Positions 32,829 to 42,087 are shown, counted from the first letter of the stretch. The stretch is 64,000 bases of DNA from Pseudomonas sp. dw_612 (GCF_018449725.1 NZ_JAAVVC010000006.1:62001-126000); one strand, 5' to 3'. Numbers and translations: made by a program. The notes: generated from the sequence alone by a model not told the origin.

Positions 32829-34454
32829 TCAGAAAATGTAATCAGTGGTCAGGAAGCTCGAATCCCGTCCGCGAATGATTTCGCTGATGAGCGCCTTGTT
32901 GCTGTCCTGGAACTTGGTCGCCACCAGCGTGCGGATCGAGAACACCCGCAACGCATCGTGGACCGACAAGGTGCCTTCGGCGGAGTTTTTGCGGCCGTTG
33001 AACGGGAAGGTGTCCGGGCCGCGCTGGCACTGGGCGTTGATGTTGATGCGTCCGACCTGGTTGGCGAAGGTGTCAACCAGTCGGCCAACGGCCACCGGGT
33101 TGGTGCCGAAGATACTCAACTGTTGGCCGAAGTCCGATTCCAGGACGTAATCGATCACCGTGTCCAGATGCCGGTAGGGCACGATCGGTACCAAAGGCCC
33201 GAACTGCTCTTCTTGGTAGACGCGCATTTGCGGGTTCACCGGGTACAGCACCGCCGGGTAGAAGAACGACGCGCGCGCCTCGCCGCCGTTTGGATTGACC
33301 ACGGTCGCGCCTTTGCTGACCGCATCCGCCACCAGCGAATGCAGGTAATCAACTTTGGTCGCTTCCGGCAACGGCGTCAGGGCCACGCCACTGTCCCACG
33401 GCATGCCGGGTTTGAGGGTGGCGAGTTTGGCGTTGAATTTCTCGATGAACGACTCGACCACGTCTTCGTGGACAAAGAGGATTTTCAGCGCGGTGCAGCG
33501 CTGGCCATTGAACGACAGCGAGCCGGTGAGCGCTTCGCTGACGGCGTTATCCAGATCCACCTCGGGCAGGACGATGCCGGGGTTCTTCGCATCCAGGCCC
33601 AGTGCCGCGCGCAAGCGGTGAGGTTTGGGGTGGAGCTTTTTCAGGTCGCTGGCGGCTTTGTTGGTGCCGATAAACGCGAAGATATCGATCTTGCCGCTGG
33701 CCATCAGCGCACTGACGGTTTCGCGACCGCTGCCGTAGATCACGTTGATCACGCCGGTCGGGAAGCTGTCGCGGAACGCTTCCAGCAAAGGCCGAATCAG
33801 CAACACGCCGAGCTTGGCCGGTTTGAACACCACGGTGTTGCCCATGATCAGCGCCGGAATCAGCGTGGTGAAGGTTTCGTTCAGCGGGTAGTTGTAAGGC
33901 CCCATGCACAAGGCGACGCCCAACGGTACGCGGCGGATCTGGCCGAGGGTGTCCTGTTCCAGTTCGAAACGGCTGGAGCGGCGGTCAAGTTCCTTGAGCG
34001 CATTGATGGTGTCGACGATGTAATCGCAGGTGCGGTCGAACTCTTTTTCCGAGTCCTTGAGGTTCTTGCCGATTTCCCACATCAGCAGCTTCACCACGGC
34101 GTCACGCTGTTGGCGCATGCGTCCGAGGAAGGCTTCGACGTGTTGAATGCGCTCGGCCACGCGCATGGTCGGCCACAGGCCTTGGCCACGGTCGTAGGCG
34201 CGGACGGCGGCGTCGAGGGCGGTCAACGCGGTTTCGGCATCCAGCAGCGGCGTGCTGCCGAGGATCACTTGTTCGTCGCCATTTTCGCCAGTCAGGTACA
34301 CCGGGCTGCGGACCTGGGCGAGCGGGCCGTTCCAGGTGCGCAACTCGCCATCGACCAGGTATTCGCGCTGCTCGGTCTGGCCGTCGAGGCGGTATTTTTC
34401 CGGGATGTCGCTGCTGTCGGGAAACAGATTGCCAAGGATGTGTGCTGTGGTCAT
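32829..34454 (-). CDS. gapN: GapN-like NADP-dependent glyceraldehyde-3-phosphate dehydrogenase (ALDH superfamily)
   Basis: This is a 541-aa aldehyde-dehydrogenase-fold protein. It shows GPYNYPLNETFTTLIPALIM and VFKPAK for cofactor binding, and the catalytic cysteine C320 in SFNGQRCTALKILF. The C-terminal QCQRGPDTFPFNGRKNSAEG matches the non-phosphorylating GAPDH (GapN) group that oxidises glyceraldehyde-3-phosphate to 3-phosphoglycerate making NADPH. Where most ALDHs have ELGGKN with a general-base Glu, this reads LGLDAKNPG with Gly286 in that place. The protein is somewhat longer than usual for ALDHs (about 480-500). GapN is the best call, but the changed motif leaves activity open. Confidence 0.8.
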   Translation of the reverse strand: MTTAHILGNLFPDSSDIPEKYRLDGQTEQREYLVDGELRTWNGPLAQVRSPVYLTGENGDEQVILGSTPLLDAETALTALDAAVRAYDRGQGLWPTMRVAERIQHVEAFLGRMRQQRDAVVKLLMWEIGKNLKDSEKEFDRTCDYIVDTINALKELDRRSSRFELEQDTLGQIRRVPLGVALCMGPYNYPLNETFTTLIPALIMGNTVVFKPAKLGVLLIRPLLEAFRDSFPTGVINVIYGSGRETVSALMASGKIDIFAFIGTNKAASDLKKLHPKPHRLRAALGLDAKNPGIVLPEVDLDNAVSEALTGSLSFNGQRCTALKILFVHEDVVESFIEKFNAKLATLKPGMPWDSGVALTPLPEATKVDYLHSLVADAVSKGATVVNPNGGEARASFFYPAVLYPVNPQMRVYQEEQFGPLVPIVPYRHLDTVIDYVLESDFGQQLSIFGTNPVAVGRLVDTFANQVGRININAQCQRGPDTFPFNGRKNSAEGTLSVHDALRVFSIRTLVATKFQDSNKALISEIIRGRDSSFLTTDYIF

Positions 34455-34825
34455 GTCGCTACCCCGTCTGGATTCGGTAATGCGTTGATGAATCGTTTTA
34501 GCAGACCTGGGCCGTGCTTGTCATGACCCATCTCAGGTGAGCGTTGCTTATTCAAGATAGACGACAAGGGATGGGATCGACACCAAACCCCTTGTGGGAG
34601 CGGGCTTGCTCGCGAATGCGGTGTGTCATTCAACATTGATATTGGCTGGTCCACCGCTTTCGCGAGCAAGCCCGCTCCCACAGGAAATGTGCTGGCCTCA
34701 GAAGCCCCCCTTAATGTCCCGCAATGCCCTCAACCCCCGCGATGTGCCTGGCTTAACGTGGCCTCTCCTTGATCACAATAACAATGTGCACCCGGCTGGC
34801 CGGTGCCCCACACGAGAGGACGGCT
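34455..34825. other. Intergenic region with an inverted REP pair
   Basis: No gene was seen. A REP pair occupies 34593-34683. Promoter sequence for the cytochrome c operon must lie in 34690-34820. Confidence 0.6.
34593..34683. repeat. REP doublet (BIME), GTGGGAGCGGGCTTGCTCGCGAA family
   Basis: GTGGGAGCGGGCTTGCTCGC (34594-34613) is followed after about 45 bp by its inverse (CGCGAGCAAGCCCGCTCCCA, 34661-34680). This is the typical fluorescens-group REP doublet. Confidence 0.9.
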
Positions 34826-35188
34826 ATGCCGACAAACAGGTATGCGGCGTTTCTGATCGTCGCCACGCTGCTCAGCGGCTGCGGCGAAGAGTCCAAACCC
34901 CAGGCCTCCCGAAGCGAAGCGGCCGACGCAGCACCCAGCGATGCGGCATTGGCCCAGATTTACGCCAACAGCTGCCAGCTGTGCCACGCCAACCCTGCCG
35001 CCGGGGCACCTCTGACCGGCGATAAAAAAGCTTGGGCGCCTCGCGTACAGCAGGGCGCCAACACGCTGCTCGATCACGCGATCAACGGCTACAACGGCAT
35101 GCCGCCGATGGGCCTGTGCATGCAGTGTTCGGAGGAAGAATTCCTCGCGCTGATTTCCTTTATGTCCGGTCAGTCCATCCAACAATAA
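34826..35188 (+). CDS. Lipoprotein c-type cytochrome, single heme
   Basis: This is a 120-aa protein. The signal peptide MPTNRYAAFLIVATLLSGCG has lipobox LSGC (Cys19), so it is probably anchored in the envelope. One heme motif CQLCH (residues about 52-56) and an axial Met candidate in GYNGMPPMGLCMQC make a class I-like cytochrome c5. It precedes, by 18 bp, the aldonolactone-oxidase-like flavoenzyme gene and likely accepts its electrons. Confidence 0.88.
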   Translation: MPTNRYAAFLIVATLLSGCGEESKPQASRSEAADAAPSDAALAQIYANSCQLCHANPAAGAPLTGDKKAWAPRVQQGANTLLDHAINGYNGMPPMGLCMQCSEEEFLALISFMSGQSIQQ

Positions 35189-35206
35189 GAACGGCAGGTG
35201 CACTTC

Positions 35207-36601
35207 ATGACAATGGACCTGACTCGACGTCAGTTATTGCAACGGGCGAGCGTCATCGGCGCCTTCACCGCTCTCGGCTCAAGCCCGGCGTTGGCCGAGT
35301 TGTTGCGCGCGCCTCGGTTGATTCCCTGGCGCAACTGGTCCGGCGGACAGAGTTGCCTGCCAGCGGCGCGGCTGGCGCCGAAAAACCTCGATGAATTGAC
35401 CCAAGTAATTCGCCAGGCGCCCGGCAAAATAAGACCGGTCGGCTCGGCCCATTCCTTCAGCGCCCTGGTGCCCACCGACGGTACGTTGTTGTCCCTGAGC
35501 TACTTCACCGGGTTGCTCGACCACGATCCCAACACCTTGCAGGCCGAGTTCGCCGCCGGCACGCCGATGTCGCGCATGGGCACACCGCTGAAGGACGTCG
35601 GCCAGGCCCTGCAAAACATGGCCGACATCGACTACCAGACCCTCGCCGGGGCGATTTCCACCTCGACCCACGGCACCGGCAAGACTTTTCAATCCTATTC
35701 CGCCCACGTCTGCGGCTTGCAACTGGTGACCGCCAGCGGCGAGGTGCTGGACTGCGACAGCACGCGCCATCCTGAAGTGTTCAGGGCCGCCCGTGTTTCC
35801 CTCGGCGCCTTGGGAGTCGCCACTAAAATAAGACTGCAAAACCGCCCGGCCTATCGCCTGCGGGAACGCCAGTGGATCGCCAAGACCGAAGAGCTGCTGG
35901 AAGACATCGACAAGAACACCCAGGAAAACCAGCACTGGGAAATGCTGGTGGTGACCCATTCCGACTACGCCTTGTCGATCGCCCTCAATGAAACCACTGA
36001 CCCGGCCACGCCGCCGATCCCGGCGGACGAAGAGGGCGGCAACGAGTTCGTGACCCTGATCGAGAAGATCGACAAGTACGGCAGCGACTTCCCCGACCTG
36101 CGTCGCACGGTGCTCAACAACCTGCGCCACCTCGCCAGTTTCGATGACCGGGTGGGCGACTCGTTCGACATCTACGCCAACGTGCGCACGGTGCGCTTCA
36201 ACGAGATGGAATATTCGGTGCCGGCGGAATACGGCCCAGCGTGCCTGCGAGAGATTCTCAAGCTGATTCAGGACAAGGACCTGCGCACCTGGTTTCCCAT
36301 CGAGTATCGCTACGTCAAGGCTGATGACATTCCCCTGAGCATGTTCGAAGGTCGCGACAGTTGCTCGATCTCGGTGCATCAGCATTACCAAATGGACCAT
36401 CACAACTTCTTCGCCGCCGTCGAGCCGATCTTCTGGAAGTACAACGGCCGGCCGCACTGGGGCAAGTTGCATACCTTGAATGCTAAAAACCTGCAGCCGT
36501 TGTACCTGCGCTGGCGGGAATTCGTTGAGGTGCGCCAGGCACTGGACCCCAGCGGCAAGTTTCTCAACGCGCATTTATCGTCGATTCTGGGGGTGAACTG
36601 A
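35207..36601 (+). CDS. Tat-exported FAD-dependent aldonolactone (L-gulono/D-arabinono-1,4-lactone) oxidase-like enzyme
   Basis: This 464-aa protein has a Tat signal (DLTRRQLLQRASVIGAFTAL, cut near PALA-E). The VAO-type FAD domain is visible as KIRPVGSAHSFSALVPTDG and STSTHGTGKTFQSYSAHVCG. The C-terminal ALO domain carries the family motif HWGK (RPHWGKLHTL) and the preceding YRYVKADD. Relatives oxidise sugar lactones or sugar alcohols. Export plus a cytochrome c gene directly upstream suggests that here the electrons go to the respiratory chain instead of oxygen. Its stop overlaps the next start by 1 nt. Start at ATG 35207 follows AGGTG. Confidence 0.88.
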   Translation: MTMDLTRRQLLQRASVIGAFTALGSSPALAELLRAPRLIPWRNWSGGQSCLPAARLAPKNLDELTQVIRQAPGKIRPVGSAHSFSALVPTDGTLLSLSYFTGLLDHDPNTLQAEFAAGTPMSRMGTPLKDVGQALQNMADIDYQTLAGAISTSTHGTGKTFQSYSAHVCGLQLVTASGEVLDCDSTRHPEVFRAARVSLGALGVATKIRLQNRPAYRLRERQWIAKTEELLEDIDKNTQENQHWEMLVVTHSDYALSIALNETTDPATPPIPADEEGGNEFVTLIEKIDKYGSDFPDLRRTVLNNLRHLASFDDRVGDSFDIYANVRTVRFNEMEYSVPAEYGPACLREILKLIQDKDLRTWFPIEYRYVKADDIPLSMFEGRDSCSISVHQHYQMDHHNFFAAVEPIFWKYNGRPHWGKLHTLNAKNLQPLYLRWREFVEVRQALDPSGKFLNAHLSSILGVN

Positions 36602-37884
36602 TGTCCGTGAATCGTCGCAATTTCCTGCTCGGAACCTTGGGCGTGGGCGCTTTGCTGGTGGGGGGCGGCGCGTGGCTGCGGCCGGGGGATCGGGGCGGTC
36701 CCTACAGCGATTATTTCCGTGCGCTGAATCGTGAGCTCAAGGATCACGGGCCGATGCGCCCGGTGATGCTGATCGACCTCGACCGCCTCGATCACAACAT
36801 CGACGTGGTGCTGCAATCGGTCCAGCGCGCCGGCAAACACCTGCGTCTGGTGGAGAAATCCCTGCCAGCGCCGGGGTTGCTGACGTACATCGCCCAGCGT
36901 GCGGGCACGAAGCGTTTGATGTCGTTTCACCAGCCGTTTCTCAACCATGACGCCGTGCAGTTTCCTGACGCTGACATCTTGCTGGGCAAACCGCTGCCGG
37001 TGCGTTCAGCGCAGTTGTTTTATGAATCTCACAAAGGCCCGTTCGACCCGGCGAGGCAGTTGCAGTGGTTGCTTGATACGCCCGAGCGGCTCCAGCAATA
37101 CCTGGGATTGGCGCAAGGATTGGGCACGCGGTTGCGGGTGAACATCGAACTGGACGTCGGCCTGCATCGTGGCGGTGTCAGCGACTTGGGCGTGCTCGGG
37201 CAGATGCTGACGCTGATCAGCGCTCATCCACAGCATTTGGAATTCGCCGGTTTCATGGGCTACGACCCGTTCGTGGGCATGGGCGTGCCGGGGATTCTCG
37301 GTTCGCCCGAGGAACTGTTCGCCAAGGTCATGCTGATCTACAACCGCTGCGTCGATTTCACCCGCCAGCAATTTCCTGGCCTGTGGCGCGAAGGTCTGAC
37401 GCTCAACACCGCCGGCAGCCCAAGTTATCGCATGCACGAACAGGAACGCCTGAGCACAGAAGTGTCGGTGGGTACGGCGATGCTCAAGCCGACGCATTAT
37501 GACTTGCCGTCGCTGGTGGACCATGTGCCGGCGGCGTACATCGCCACGCCGGTGTTGAAAAGCACCGGGGCGGTGAACATTCCGGCGCTGGATGACAAGT
37601 CGAAGCTGTTCTCGTGGTGGGACGCCAATCAGCGCGAGACGTTCTTCATTTACGGCGGCAACTGGATGGCCGAGTTCGAGTCGCCCCGGGGTTTGCAGAG
37701 CAACGGGGTGTATGGCCGCAGCTCCAATCAGGAAATGGTCAACGGCTCCCGCGCCGTGGGCCTGGCGGTGGAAGATCAGGTGTTTCTGCGCCCGACCCAG
37801 ACTGAGTCGGTGTTGCTGCAATTCGGTGATTTGCTGGCGGTGCGGGGCGGCAGGATTGTCGACGCGTGGCCGGTTTATTCCTGA
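36601..37884 (+). CDS. Tat-exported PLP enzyme of alanine racemase / D-threonine aldolase fold
   Basis: This is a 427-aa protein. The Tat-type signal MSVNRRNFLLGTLGVGALLV is followed by a fold-type III barrel: PVMLIDLDRLDHNIDVVLQS, then K86 in LRLVEKSLPAP as probable Schiff-base lysine, LRVNIELDVGLHRGG, and GSPSYRMHE. The C-terminal DSD1-like domain has YGGNWMAEF and ends GGRIVDAWPVYS. The family racemises or cleaves D-amino acids. An exported PLP enzyme fused into an operon with a flavin oxidase and cytochrome c is unusual; its substrate is unknown. Confidence 0.82.
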   Translation: MSVNRRNFLLGTLGVGALLVGGGAWLRPGDRGGPYSDYFRALNRELKDHGPMRPVMLIDLDRLDHNIDVVLQSVQRAGKHLRLVEKSLPAPGLLTYIAQRAGTKRLMSFHQPFLNHDAVQFPDADILLGKPLPVRSAQLFYESHKGPFDPARQLQWLLDTPERLQQYLGLAQGLGTRLRVNIELDVGLHRGGVSDLGVLGQMLTLISAHPQHLEFAGFMGYDPFVGMGVPGILGSPEELFAKVMLIYNRCVDFTRQQFPGLWREGLTLNTAGSPSYRMHEQERLSTEVSVGTAMLKPTHYDLPSLVDHVPAAYIATPVLKSTGAVNIPALDDKSKLFSWWDANQRETFFIYGGNWMAEFESPRGLQSNGVYGRSSNQEMVNGSRAVGLAVEDQVFLRPTQTESVLLQFGDLLAVRGGRIVDAWPVYS

Positions 37885-37964
37885 GCCTGAAACACAAGTG
37901 CAGCAATGTTCCGGCAACAATCAGCAGAGGACGCTCGACGAACAAGCACGACAGGGAGTCATCA

Positions 37965-38945
37965 ATGGCATTTATAGAATCCGCAAGCGCTCAGGGCTCG
38001 GGCGATTACCGCTACCCCGAGGCGAAATCCGAATCCTGGCTCGCGCTCGCAGCCGGGATCGAGGCCGAGGTGGCGCAGTACTTCATGGTCAGCGCCCGGT
38101 GCGGCTGTTTCATGCAGGCCGCGCGCAGCCTCAACGTCAGGACGACGTTGCTGCGCAAGCAACTGGCGAAACTGGAAGCGCAAGTGCAGCGTTCCCTGTT
38201 CAACTTTCAGGGCAGCAACCTGAGCCTCAGCCGCGAAGGGCTGCAACTGCATGCCCAACTGATTGCGCTGGCCCATGAACGTACCTTGCCGCTGGTCGAA
38301 CAGCCGCTGATCCGGCTGGCGGTGGCCGAGTCGATCCTGCATGACATCCTCGGCCGCGACCTGATCGCGCTGCTGCGGCGCAATGCCAGCGTGCGCCTGG
38401 AGATCATCTCGCTGGACAGCGAACTCGCCTTGCAAGCCGTCAGCGTCGATGTGGTGCTGTGGCTGGGGACCGACGATTCACCGCTGCCCGGCCCGACATT
38501 CGTCACCGATGAGCCGCAATGCCTGGCGCAGCTCGACTATTTTCCGCACATCGCCAAACGGTATTCACGGGTCACGTCCCGGCCGGACAGCCTCGACGAC
38601 CTGACGGATTTCATGCTGGTGCATTGGCAGCACGACCGGCAGATCGACAGCTTCGGGCCATGGAACCGCCTGGTGGAACAACGCCTGGCCGGGGTCGTGC
38701 AGTTGCAGTCCTACGAGCTGATGCTGGAAATGATCCGCTGCAGCGCCTGCATCGGCCTGCTGCCCGGCTACATCAGCCGCTTCGACCGCGCCCTGATTGC
38801 GCTGCCGGGGTTGTTCCGCGAACCCATGCGACGCCAGGCGTGGCTGGCAGTGAATGCCGATTCCCAAGGACAGACCGGCGTGCAGGAACTCGTCGACCTG
38901 ATCCGCAACACCTTCCATGAGCGGCGAGACTGGTTCGAAAGCTGA
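37965..38945 (+). CDS. LysR-like transcriptional regulator (diverged HTH)
   Basis: This is a 326-aa protein. An N-terminal LysR-type winged helix is recognisable but diverged (YFMVSARCGCFMQAARSLNV, then LLRKQLAKLEAQVQRSLFNF). It is preceded by about 37 extra residues and followed by a LysR substrate-binding-like domain (AVSVDVVLWLGTD, CIGLLPGYISRF). Start ATG 37965 follows AGGGAG. It lies 80 bp downstream of the exported PLP-enzyme gene in the same direction and may regulate that cluster. Confidence 0.8.
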   Translation: MAFIESASAQGSGDYRYPEAKSESWLALAAGIEAEVAQYFMVSARCGCFMQAARSLNVRTTLLRKQLAKLEAQVQRSLFNFQGSNLSLSREGLQLHAQLIALAHERTLPLVEQPLIRLAVAESILHDILGRDLIALLRRNASVRLEIISLDSELALQAVSVDVVLWLGTDDSPLPGPTFVTDEPQCLAQLDYFPHIAKRYSRVTSRPDSLDDLTDFMLVHWQHDRQIDSFGPWNRLVEQRLAGVVQLQSYELMLEMIRCSACIGLLPGYISRFDRALIALPGLFREPMRRQAWLAVNADSQGQTGVQELVDLIRNTFHERRDWFES

Positions 38946-38955
38946 CGAAACCCCC

Positions 38956-39183
38956 CTGTGGGAGCGGGCTTGCTCGCGAAAGCGGCGTGTCAGCCGACTT
39001 CATTTTGGACTGTTGAGCCGCCATCGCGAGCAAGCTTTGCTCCTACACCGGATTCGCGTCGTGCACAAAACCTGCCTACAACGCAGCCCCCCGTAGGAGC
39101 AAAGCTTGCTCGCGAAGACGATATGTCAGGCAACACTAATGTCGACTGATCCACCGCCTTCGCGAGCAAGCCCGCTCCCACAG
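38956..39183. repeat. Four REP units forming two inverted doublets (BIME)
   Basis: REP units lie at 38956-38980, 39024-39048, 39093-39117 and 39159-39183, alternating in orientation. The two inner units share a variant (GTAGGAGCAAAGCTTGCTCG), the outer two the GGGAGCGGGCTTGCTCG form. They fill the gap between the LysR and GNAT genes. Confidence 0.9.
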
Positions 39184-39244
39184 GGTTCTGGTCACAATGG
39201 ATTGGCGCGGTTTAGAGTGAGCGGCCATTCAAGGAAGAATCGCC

Positions 39245-39766
39245 ATGCCCACCACCGACCCCGGCATCACCCTCCAGCGCTTCAGCGAAGCCCACATCGA
39301 CGGCATCACCGCGCTCTACAACGATCCGTCCGTCACCCGTCAGGTCCTGCAAATGCCGTTTCAGTCCACCGAGGTCTGGCGCAAACGCCTGATGCCGGAA
39401 AACGAGCGGGTGGTGCAACTGGTGGCGCTGTATCAAGGGGCGGTCATCGGCAATATCGGGCTGGAGCAGTTCTCGCGCATCCGTCGCAGCCACGCCGGCA
39501 GCATTGGCATGGGCGTCGCCGGGGAATGGCAGGGCAAGGGTGTAGGCACTAAATTGCTGGCCACGGCGCTGGACATCGCGGACAACTGGATGAACCTGCG
39601 TCGGGTCGAACTGTCGGTGTATGCCGACAACGCAGCGGCCATCGGGTTGTACCGCAAATTCGGTTTTGTAGACGAAGGCCTGTTTCGCGACTACGCCGTG
39701 CGTGACGGCGTGCTGGTGGATGCCTTGAGCATGGCGCGTCTTCGGGGCACGCCCAAGGCCGGTTGA
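39245..39766 (+). CDS. GNAT family N-acetyltransferase
   Basis: This 173-aa protein carries acetyl-CoA binding motif A as GMGVAGEWQGKGVGTKLLA (about residues 89-107) and motif B region ELSVYADNAAAIGLYRKFGF. It resembles RimJ/RimL- or phosphinothricin-type acetyltransferases; the substrate is unknown. It is convergent with the racemase gene (1-bp gap). AGGAAGAA precedes the ATG. Confidence 0.88.
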   Translation: MPTTDPGITLQRFSEAHIDGITALYNDPSVTRQVLQMPFQSTEVWRKRLMPENERVVQLVALYQGAVIGNIGLEQFSRIRRSHAGSIGMGVAGEWQGKGVGTKLLATALDIADNWMNLRRVELSVYADNAAAIGLYRKFGFVDEGLFRDYAVRDGVLVDALSMARLRGTPKAG

Positions 39767-39767
39767 G

Positions 39768-40460
39768 TCAGTCGCCCAAGGCAAACGCCACGGCGGCCTG
39801 CGCATGCAGTTCGGTGGTGTCGAGCAGGGGCAGGGCGCTGTGCTCGGGTTTGATCAGCAGGCCGATTTCCGTGCAGCCGAGGATAATTGCCTGGGCGCCA
39901 CGTTGGGTCAGGGATTCGATGACTTGTTGGTACACCCGGCGCGACGCTTCGCTGATTACCCCGACGCACAACTCGTCATAAATGATTCGATGCACTGCCT
40001 TGCGTTCTTCAGCCTCCGGCACCAGAACCGTCAACCCCTTGGCCGTCAGGCGATCCTTGAGGAAGTCCTGTTCCATGGTGAACGCGGTGCCCAGCAACCC
40101 GACTTTCAGCGCGCCGGCATCCACCGCTGCCTGACCGGTGGGGTCCGCGATGTGCAGGAACGGAATGCCGATTGCCGCCTGAATCTGCCCGGCGACTTTG
40201 TGCATGGTGTTGGTACACAACACCACGCATTCGGCGCCGCCAGCCTCCAGCCTGCGCGCCGCATCCACCAGGATCGCCGCCGCATCGTCCCAGCGCCCGG
40301 CATGTTGGGCCTGTTCGACAGGCCCGAAGTCGACGCTGTACATTAGCAATTGCGCCGAACGCAATGGCCCGAGGCGGTCACGGACCTGTTGGTTGATGAG
40401 GCGATAGTATTCAGCGCTGGACTCCCAGCTCATGCCGCCGATAAGGCCGATGGTGCGCAT
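39768..40460 (-). CDS. Aspartate/glutamate racemase family protein
   Basis: This 230-aa protein shows IGLIGGMSWESSAEYYRLIN at the N-terminus, the first catalytic cysteine region CVVLCTNTMHKVA and the second in AIILGCTEIGLL. These are the two-cysteine, cofactor-independent racemase features of the YgeA/RacX group. It likely racemises an amino acid in the cytoplasm. It diverges from the AraC gene with 79 bp between starts. Confidence 0.9.
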   Translation of the reverse strand: MRTIGLIGGMSWESSAEYYRLINQQVRDRLGPLRSAQLLMYSVDFGPVEQAQHAGRWDDAAAILVDAARRLEAGGAECVVLCTNTMHKVAGQIQAAIGIPFLHIADPTGQAAVDAGALKVGLLGTAFTMEQDFLKDRLTAKGLTVLVPEAEERKAVHRIIYDELCVGVISEASRRVYQQVIESLTQRGAQAIILGCTEIGLLIKPEHSALPLLDTTELHAQAAVAFALGD

Positions 40461-40539
40461 GCTGTGCTCCTGTTTGTTGGCAACCCTTTGTCAGAGAGTG
40501 TCCCGTGGATTCCAGCGCCGATCTATCAGGAAATTTCAC

Positions 40540-41307
40540 ATGCTGAGCCAAAGCCTGCTGGGCGATCAAATCGGCCTGCACCTGCTGCCGCGCGCAGCCT
40601 ACAGCGCCCGGGACCCCGCGCAATGGCACACACTCGGCGTGACCCTGGAACGCCAGCAAGGCGTGCACGCCATCGATTCCGACCTGCGGGTGGATTTCGA
40701 CACGCTGCCCGGCGTGCTGGCGCATACCCCGGTTGGCGTGGAAGTGTTTTCCGAATCGGCCAACGGTGGCGAATACCTGCTGTTGCGGCTGGACGAACCG
40801 TTCGCCCGGCAGCACCTGCCGTCGGTTAGCCATCGGGTGCAGTTCGCCGGGCAGGGCCGGGCGCTGGGGTTGGCACGGGAGTTGCGCCGACTGCTGCTGG
40901 CGCCGCAACCGGACCGCTTGGCCCTTGAACAAACTGCTTTGGCGTTTATCGATTTGGCGAGTATGCCTGCCGGGCGCGAGCATCGAATCCCACCCAAGGC
41001 CTTCACCCGAGTCCTGGATCAGATGGCCGAGCAGTTTCATCAACCCCTGAGCCTGGAGCAGTTGGCCGTCACATACGGACACAATGAATTGCGGTTCCTG
41101 CGCGACTTCACCCGCACCATCGGCCTCACGCCCCACGCCTACCTGATCGAAGTCAGGCTCCAGGCTGCGCGCCGGATGATCGAGCAAAGCGATCTGTCCC
41201 TGGCCAGCATCGCCCTGGACGCAGGCTTCGCCCATCAATCGCACATGGGCAGCGCCTTTCGCAAGCACCTGGCCATGACCCCCAGCCAATACCGCTCACG
41301 CTTTTAG
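40540..41307 (+). CDS. AraC family transcriptional regulator
   Basis: This 255-aa protein starts at ATG 40540 after AGGA (the track beyond it upstream overlaps the racemase). The N-terminal half is a sensor domain. The C-terminal tandem HTH is visible as LSLEQLAVTYGHNELRFLRD and LASIALDAGFAHQSHMGSAF, ending MTPSQYRSRF. It probably regulates the divergent racemase gene or itself. Confidence 0.88.
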   Translation: MLSQSLLGDQIGLHLLPRAAYSARDPAQWHTLGVTLERQQGVHAIDSDLRVDFDTLPGVLAHTPVGVEVFSESANGGEYLLLRLDEPFARQHLPSVSHRVQFAGQGRALGLARELRRLLLAPQPDRLALEQTALAFIDLASMPAGREHRIPPKAFTRVLDQMAEQFHQPLSLEQLAVTYGHNELRFLRDFTRTIGLTPHAYLIEVRLQAARRMIEQSDLSLASIALDAGFAHQSHMGSAFRKHLAMTPSQYRSRF

Positions 41308-41377
41308 TCGTACGCCGGCCGCTGGCATCTGCCATGCTCAAAGTCCGCAACAACGCTTCAACCAAAGGAACACCGCA

Positions 41378-41872
41378 ATGGACGACGTACAGCAACTGGG
41401 CGAGATGCTTCGCCACTACGCAGAAAGCGAAGCGCACAAGAAGCAATTGTTTGAATCGCAATCGGCCGTGTGGGCGACGCGCATTGGTGAGCTGTTCGAT
41501 CAGATCCAGCACTGGCTGGAGCCGGTCCAGACGCCGAACCTGCTGGAAGTGAGCCGCGAGGTGTACGTCGCGTCCGGGCCAAGCGTGCCGGTCGAGACCT
41601 CGATCTTCAAGACCGAGAAACTGACGGTGGTGATTGCCGGCAAACCGGTGGAGTTCGTGCCGGATGTGATGGGCGTCGGTGGTCAGATTTCATTGGCAGT
41701 GATGGGCCTGACAGCGGCGCGTTACGGCAGCATTTCCCTGGTGTGCCTGCCGCCGTCTGCTAGCTGGCAATGGCGCAAGACCAATGGGTTGAAAGACCCG
41801 GATACCTTTGGCTTCGATGCGAACTTCCTGGCGCAGCAGTTGCAGAGCTTGATTCCGCGCGAACGCGGCTGA
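41378..41872 (+). CDS. Hypothetical protein, conserved-looking
   Basis: This is a 164-aa soluble protein. The N-terminal helix MDDVQQLGEMLRHYAESEAH leads to a helical segment ATRIGELFDQIQHWLE, then a beta-rich part (TEKLTVVIAGKPVEFVPDV, GSISLVCLPPSASWQW). AACCAAAGGAACA precedes ATG 41378. I do not recognise the family and see no active-site motif. It stands alone between AraC and the ccoN block. Confidence 0.65.
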   Translation: MDDVQQLGEMLRHYAESEAHKKQLFESQSAVWATRIGELFDQIQHWLEPVQTPNLLEVSREVYVASGPSVPVETSIFKTEKLTVVIAGKPVEFVPDVMGVGGQISLAVMGLTAARYGSISLVCLPPSASWQWRKTNGLKDPDTFGFDANFLAQQLQSLIPRERG

Positions 41873-41896
41873 GAGATTTCTTTCCAGTCTTAAGAG

Positions 41897-42063
41897 CCAC
41901 CCCTCACCCCAGCCCTCTCCCCAAAGGGGAGAGGGGGAAAGGGAGTCGATCTCCATGGTTTTCAGATCTAGAGTTCGACTCGATATTTCAGGTCGATGTA
42001 GCTCCAGGAACACCTTGGTCGGCTCCCTCTCCCTTCTGGGGAGAGGGCTGGGGTGAGGGGTGG
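41897..42063. repeat. Inverted repeat element with CACCCCTCACCCCAGCCCTC arms
   Basis: Arms of about 40 bp (41897-41936 and 42024-42063) are inverse copies with minor differences, each containing its own CTCTCCCC/GGGGAGAG hairpin, around an 87-bp core. This is a common Pseudomonas intergenic repeat type, MITE-like in form. Confidence 0.8.
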
Positions 42064-42087
42064 TCCTGACTGACCCCCCAAAAACCA

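Noticed and set aside
32484..34526. 680-codon open frame on the plus strand
   Set aside because: It is the antisense shadow of the GapN-like gene; the translation is low-complexity (His/Gln/Asp/Val-rich) with no family match.
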